From JACTOJ01 sp032335695 (GTDB lineage: Bacteria > Bacillota > Clostridia > Clostridiales > Clostridiaceae), in the NCBI RefSeq assembly GCF_032335695.1, contig NZ_JACTOJ010000046.1, positions 1 through 16,130 of the forward strand: a stretch of 16,130 nt of DNA, given 5' to 3'. This document shows positions 15,064 through 16,130 of the stretch, in pieces. Made by a program: the position numbers and the translations under genes. The notes under the pieces were generated by a model. The model did no database searches. It saw only the letters and a list, made by a program, of their open reading frames with translations, and was not told the DNA's origin. Every line of letters begins with the position of its first letter. The first letter of the stretch is position 1.

Positions 15064-15106
15064 GTTTTAAATCAGTGTAAAATCAACACTGATTTAAAAC
15101 AGAGCC
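15064..15106. repeat. Palindromic element (family B), copy 2
   Basis: GTTTTAAATCAGTGT (15064-15078) pairs perfectly over 15 bp with 15086-15100, with a 7-nt loop (AAAATCA). The right end continues to AGAGCC, matching the family end. It starts 16 bases after the 236-bp element and stops about 20 bases before the mtnN promoter. Confidence 0.88.
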
Positions 15107-15127
15107 ATATTTTAACGAATAGCTTTG

Positions 15128-15136
15128 TGTTATAAT
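15128..15136 (+). promoter_or_regulatory. Extended -10 promoter of mtnN
   Basis: TGTTATAAT is a full extended -10 (TGnTATAAT). No good -35 lies 17 bases upstream, where extended -10 promoters do not need one. It is about 95 bases before the mtnN start. Confidence 0.6.
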
Positions 15137-15229
15137 TATTTATGGTTATGAATTAAATCTAAAATAAGCATAAAATTTTATTGTTTATTTAGAATGATTA
15201 CTATTATAAAAATGTTAGGAGGTTTTTTC

Positions 15230-15925
15230 TTGAAAATAGGAATAATTGGTGCCATGGATGAAGAAGTAAAAATACTTAAGGAAGAAATGGCTGTGGAAAA
15301 TAAATTAACTAAAGCTATGATGGAATTTTTCGAAGGAAAGCTTTGGAATAGAGACGTAGTAGTGGTTACCTGCGGTATAGGCAAGGTTAATGCCGCCGTT
15401 TGTGCTCAGATACTATGTGATGATTTTAAGGTTGATAAGGTAATAAATGTGGGAGTTGCCGGAGGTATAGGAGAGAATATAGTTCCAGGTGATGTAGTGG
15501 TAGCAGATACACTAGTTCAGCATGATTTTGACACCTCTGCCTTTGGTGATAAGCTTGGTCAGATATCAAGAATCGGTACCTTTGATTTTAAATGCGATGC
15601 ATCTTTAGTTGAAGCCGCTAAAAATGCCTGCAAGGATTTTCATGAAAGCAATACTTTTGTGGGAAGAATAGCTACAGGAGATCAATTTATAGCCAGCGTA
15701 GATAAATTGAGATGGCTTAAAGCTGAATTTGGAGCTCTTGCTTGTGAAATGGAAGGTGGCAGTATTGGTCATGTATGCTATCTTAACAACATACCTTTTG
15801 TGGTTATACGTTCCATATCGGACAATGCAAACACTGGAGCTCATATGGACTTTGCAAAATTTGTTCCTATAGCTGTAAAAAATTCTATACATATACTTAA
15901 GAATATGTTAGCTTCTATACAATAA
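15230..15925 (+). CDS. mtnN: 5'-methylthioadenosine/S-adenosylhomocysteine nucleosidase
   Basis: 231 aa, the normal length for MTAN (Pfs). It cleaves adenine from methylthioadenosine, S-adenosylhomocysteine and 5'-deoxyadenosine, recycling by-products of methylation, polyamine and radical-SAM reactions; the SRH formed can feed LuxS. Visible: the N-terminal MKIGIIGAMDEEV with the catalytic-region Glu12, the phosphorylase-type core VINVGVAGGIGENIVPGDVVVAD, CEMEGGSIGHV (Glu173/Glu175, ribose binding) and RSISDNA with catalytic Asp198. The start is TTG at 15230, because AGGAGG lies seven bases upstream and the family N-terminus begins exactly there; the ATGs upstream are on the wrong side of the ribosome site. 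It is single, with its own promoter and terminator. Confidence 0.96.
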   Translation: MKIGIIGAMDEEVKILKEEMAVENKLTKAMMEFFEGKLWNRDVVVVTCGIGKVNAAVCAQILCDDFKVDKVINVGVAGGIGENIVPGDVVVADTLVQHDFDTSAFGDKLGQISRIGTFDFKCDASLVEAAKNACKDFHESNTFVGRIATGDQFIASVDKLRWLKAEFGALACEMEGGSIGHVCYLNNIPFVVIRSISDNANTGAHMDFAKFVPIAVKNSIHILKNMLASIQ

Positions 15926-15952
15926 AAAATGTGGCAATAATGCCACATTTTT
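15925..15952 (+). terminator. Intrinsic terminator of mtnN
   Basis: AAAAATGTGGCA (15925-15936), loop ATAA, TGCCACATTTTT (15941-15952): a 12-bp perfect stem ending in Ts. It begins at the last base of the mtnN stop codon. Confidence 0.93.
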
Positions 15953-15966
15953 TATTGTAGGTTTTA

Positions 15967-16002
15967 TTTTAAATAAGTGTTGATTTTTACACTTATTTAA
16001 AA
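15967..16002. repeat. Palindromic element (family B), copy 3
   Basis: TTTTAAATAAGTGT (15967-15980) pairs perfectly over 14 bp with 15989-16002, with loop TGATTTTT. The arms are almost identical to those at 12853-12886. Here the flanking AGCC end is absent (AACTTCATTCC follows), so it is a diverged or truncated copy. It sits just after the mtnN terminator. Confidence 0.85.
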
Positions 16003-16009
16003 CTTCATT

Positions 16010-16130
16010 CCATTGGGAAGAGGCCACTGAAAAACTGACAAAATAAAGCCGTCATCGCGAAAGTGATGGCGCTTTTACTTTTCATCCATAAATGACCTTA
16101 ACAAAAAGGTTTTACGAAAGACACGTCGAA
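16010..16130. other. Gene-free window end, possible mobile-element edge
   Basis: No gene is supported. GCCGTCATCGCGAAAGTGATGGCGCTTTT (16028-16056 region) forms an imperfect hairpin with a T-run. On the minus strand a frame enters from the window edge and ends in SFMDEK at a TAA (16077-16075), which could be the last 17 codons of a protein. On the plus strand ATG 16092 opens a frame to the edge (MTLTKRFYERHVE) without a ribosome site. The base composition is less AT-rich than the other spacers, as at some insertion-sequence ends, but that is only a suspicion. Confidence 0.25.

Noticed and set aside
13375..15230. A peptide-maturation (sactipeptide-like) cluster around the M16 gene
   Set aside because: No radical SAM enzyme, no cysteine-rich precursor ORF and no dedicated peptidase-transporter is present, and the M16 motif is broken.
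7459..16002. Repeated palindromes as a possible CRISPR array
   Set aside because: Copies are kilobases apart, vary in length and have no regular spacers, and no cas gene is present.

Overview
The window looks like chromosomal DNA from a low-GC Firmicute, most likely a Clostridium or close relative. The basis is a very AT-rich composition, strong AGGAGG-type ribosome binding sites, some GTG/TTG starts, and family content such as a preQ1-I riboswitch with queT/queF, a DUF2325 protein and a tandem-GNAT protein. There is no rRNA, tRNA, CRISPR array or intact transposase.

Layout. (1) 1-366: AT-rich spacer with a 197-bp element built from four alternating copies of one inverted motif. (2) 367-3079, minus: a two-gene unit, a two-domain GNAT acetyltransferase followed by an ABC exporter half-transporter. 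(3) 3232-4419, plus: a class I methyltransferase, followed by a 40-bp perfect palindrome and a bidirectional terminator. (4) 4632-6810, minus: a tRNA anticodon-loop modification block. It has promoter, preQ1-I riboswitch, terminator, queT (transporter), queF (preQ0 reductase), then tcdA (ct6A dehydratase), which may have its own promoter. (5) 6882-7412, plus: a RimJ/RimL-type acetyltransferase. (6) 7568-8448, minus: an RBBP9/YdeN-type serine hydrolase and a DUF2325 protein behind a near-consensus promoter. (7) 8586-12463, minus: three tandem paralogous MFS exporters; the last has lost its C-terminal end. (8) 12464-12959: a gene-free stretch with possible operator palindromes, a decayed ORF, a repeat and a terminator. 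(9) 12960-14649, minus: an M16-peptidase-like protein with a broken zinc motif (HxxKH) and a small winged-helix protein, with a palindrome over the promoter. (10) 15230-15925, plus: MTA/SAH nucleosidase (mtnN).

The clearest pathway logic is in block 4. QueT imports a queuosine precursor, QueF makes preQ1, and preQ1 sensed by the 5' riboswitch should reduce expression; TcdA acts on a different base (t6A37) of the anticodon loop. The other genes form short units with no evident link to each other.

The most unusual content is non-coding. A family of palindromic elements occurs five times between 7.4 and 16.0 kb, all in gene spacers and all sharing an end like GGCTnTGTTTTAA. The largest (236 bp) is densely foldable, and an 83-bp copy looks like its internal-deletion derivative. 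I did not find a convincing complete new multi-gene system. The best candidates for something undescribed are this repeat family, the M16 pseudo-protease/winged-helix pair, and the tandem MFS array.
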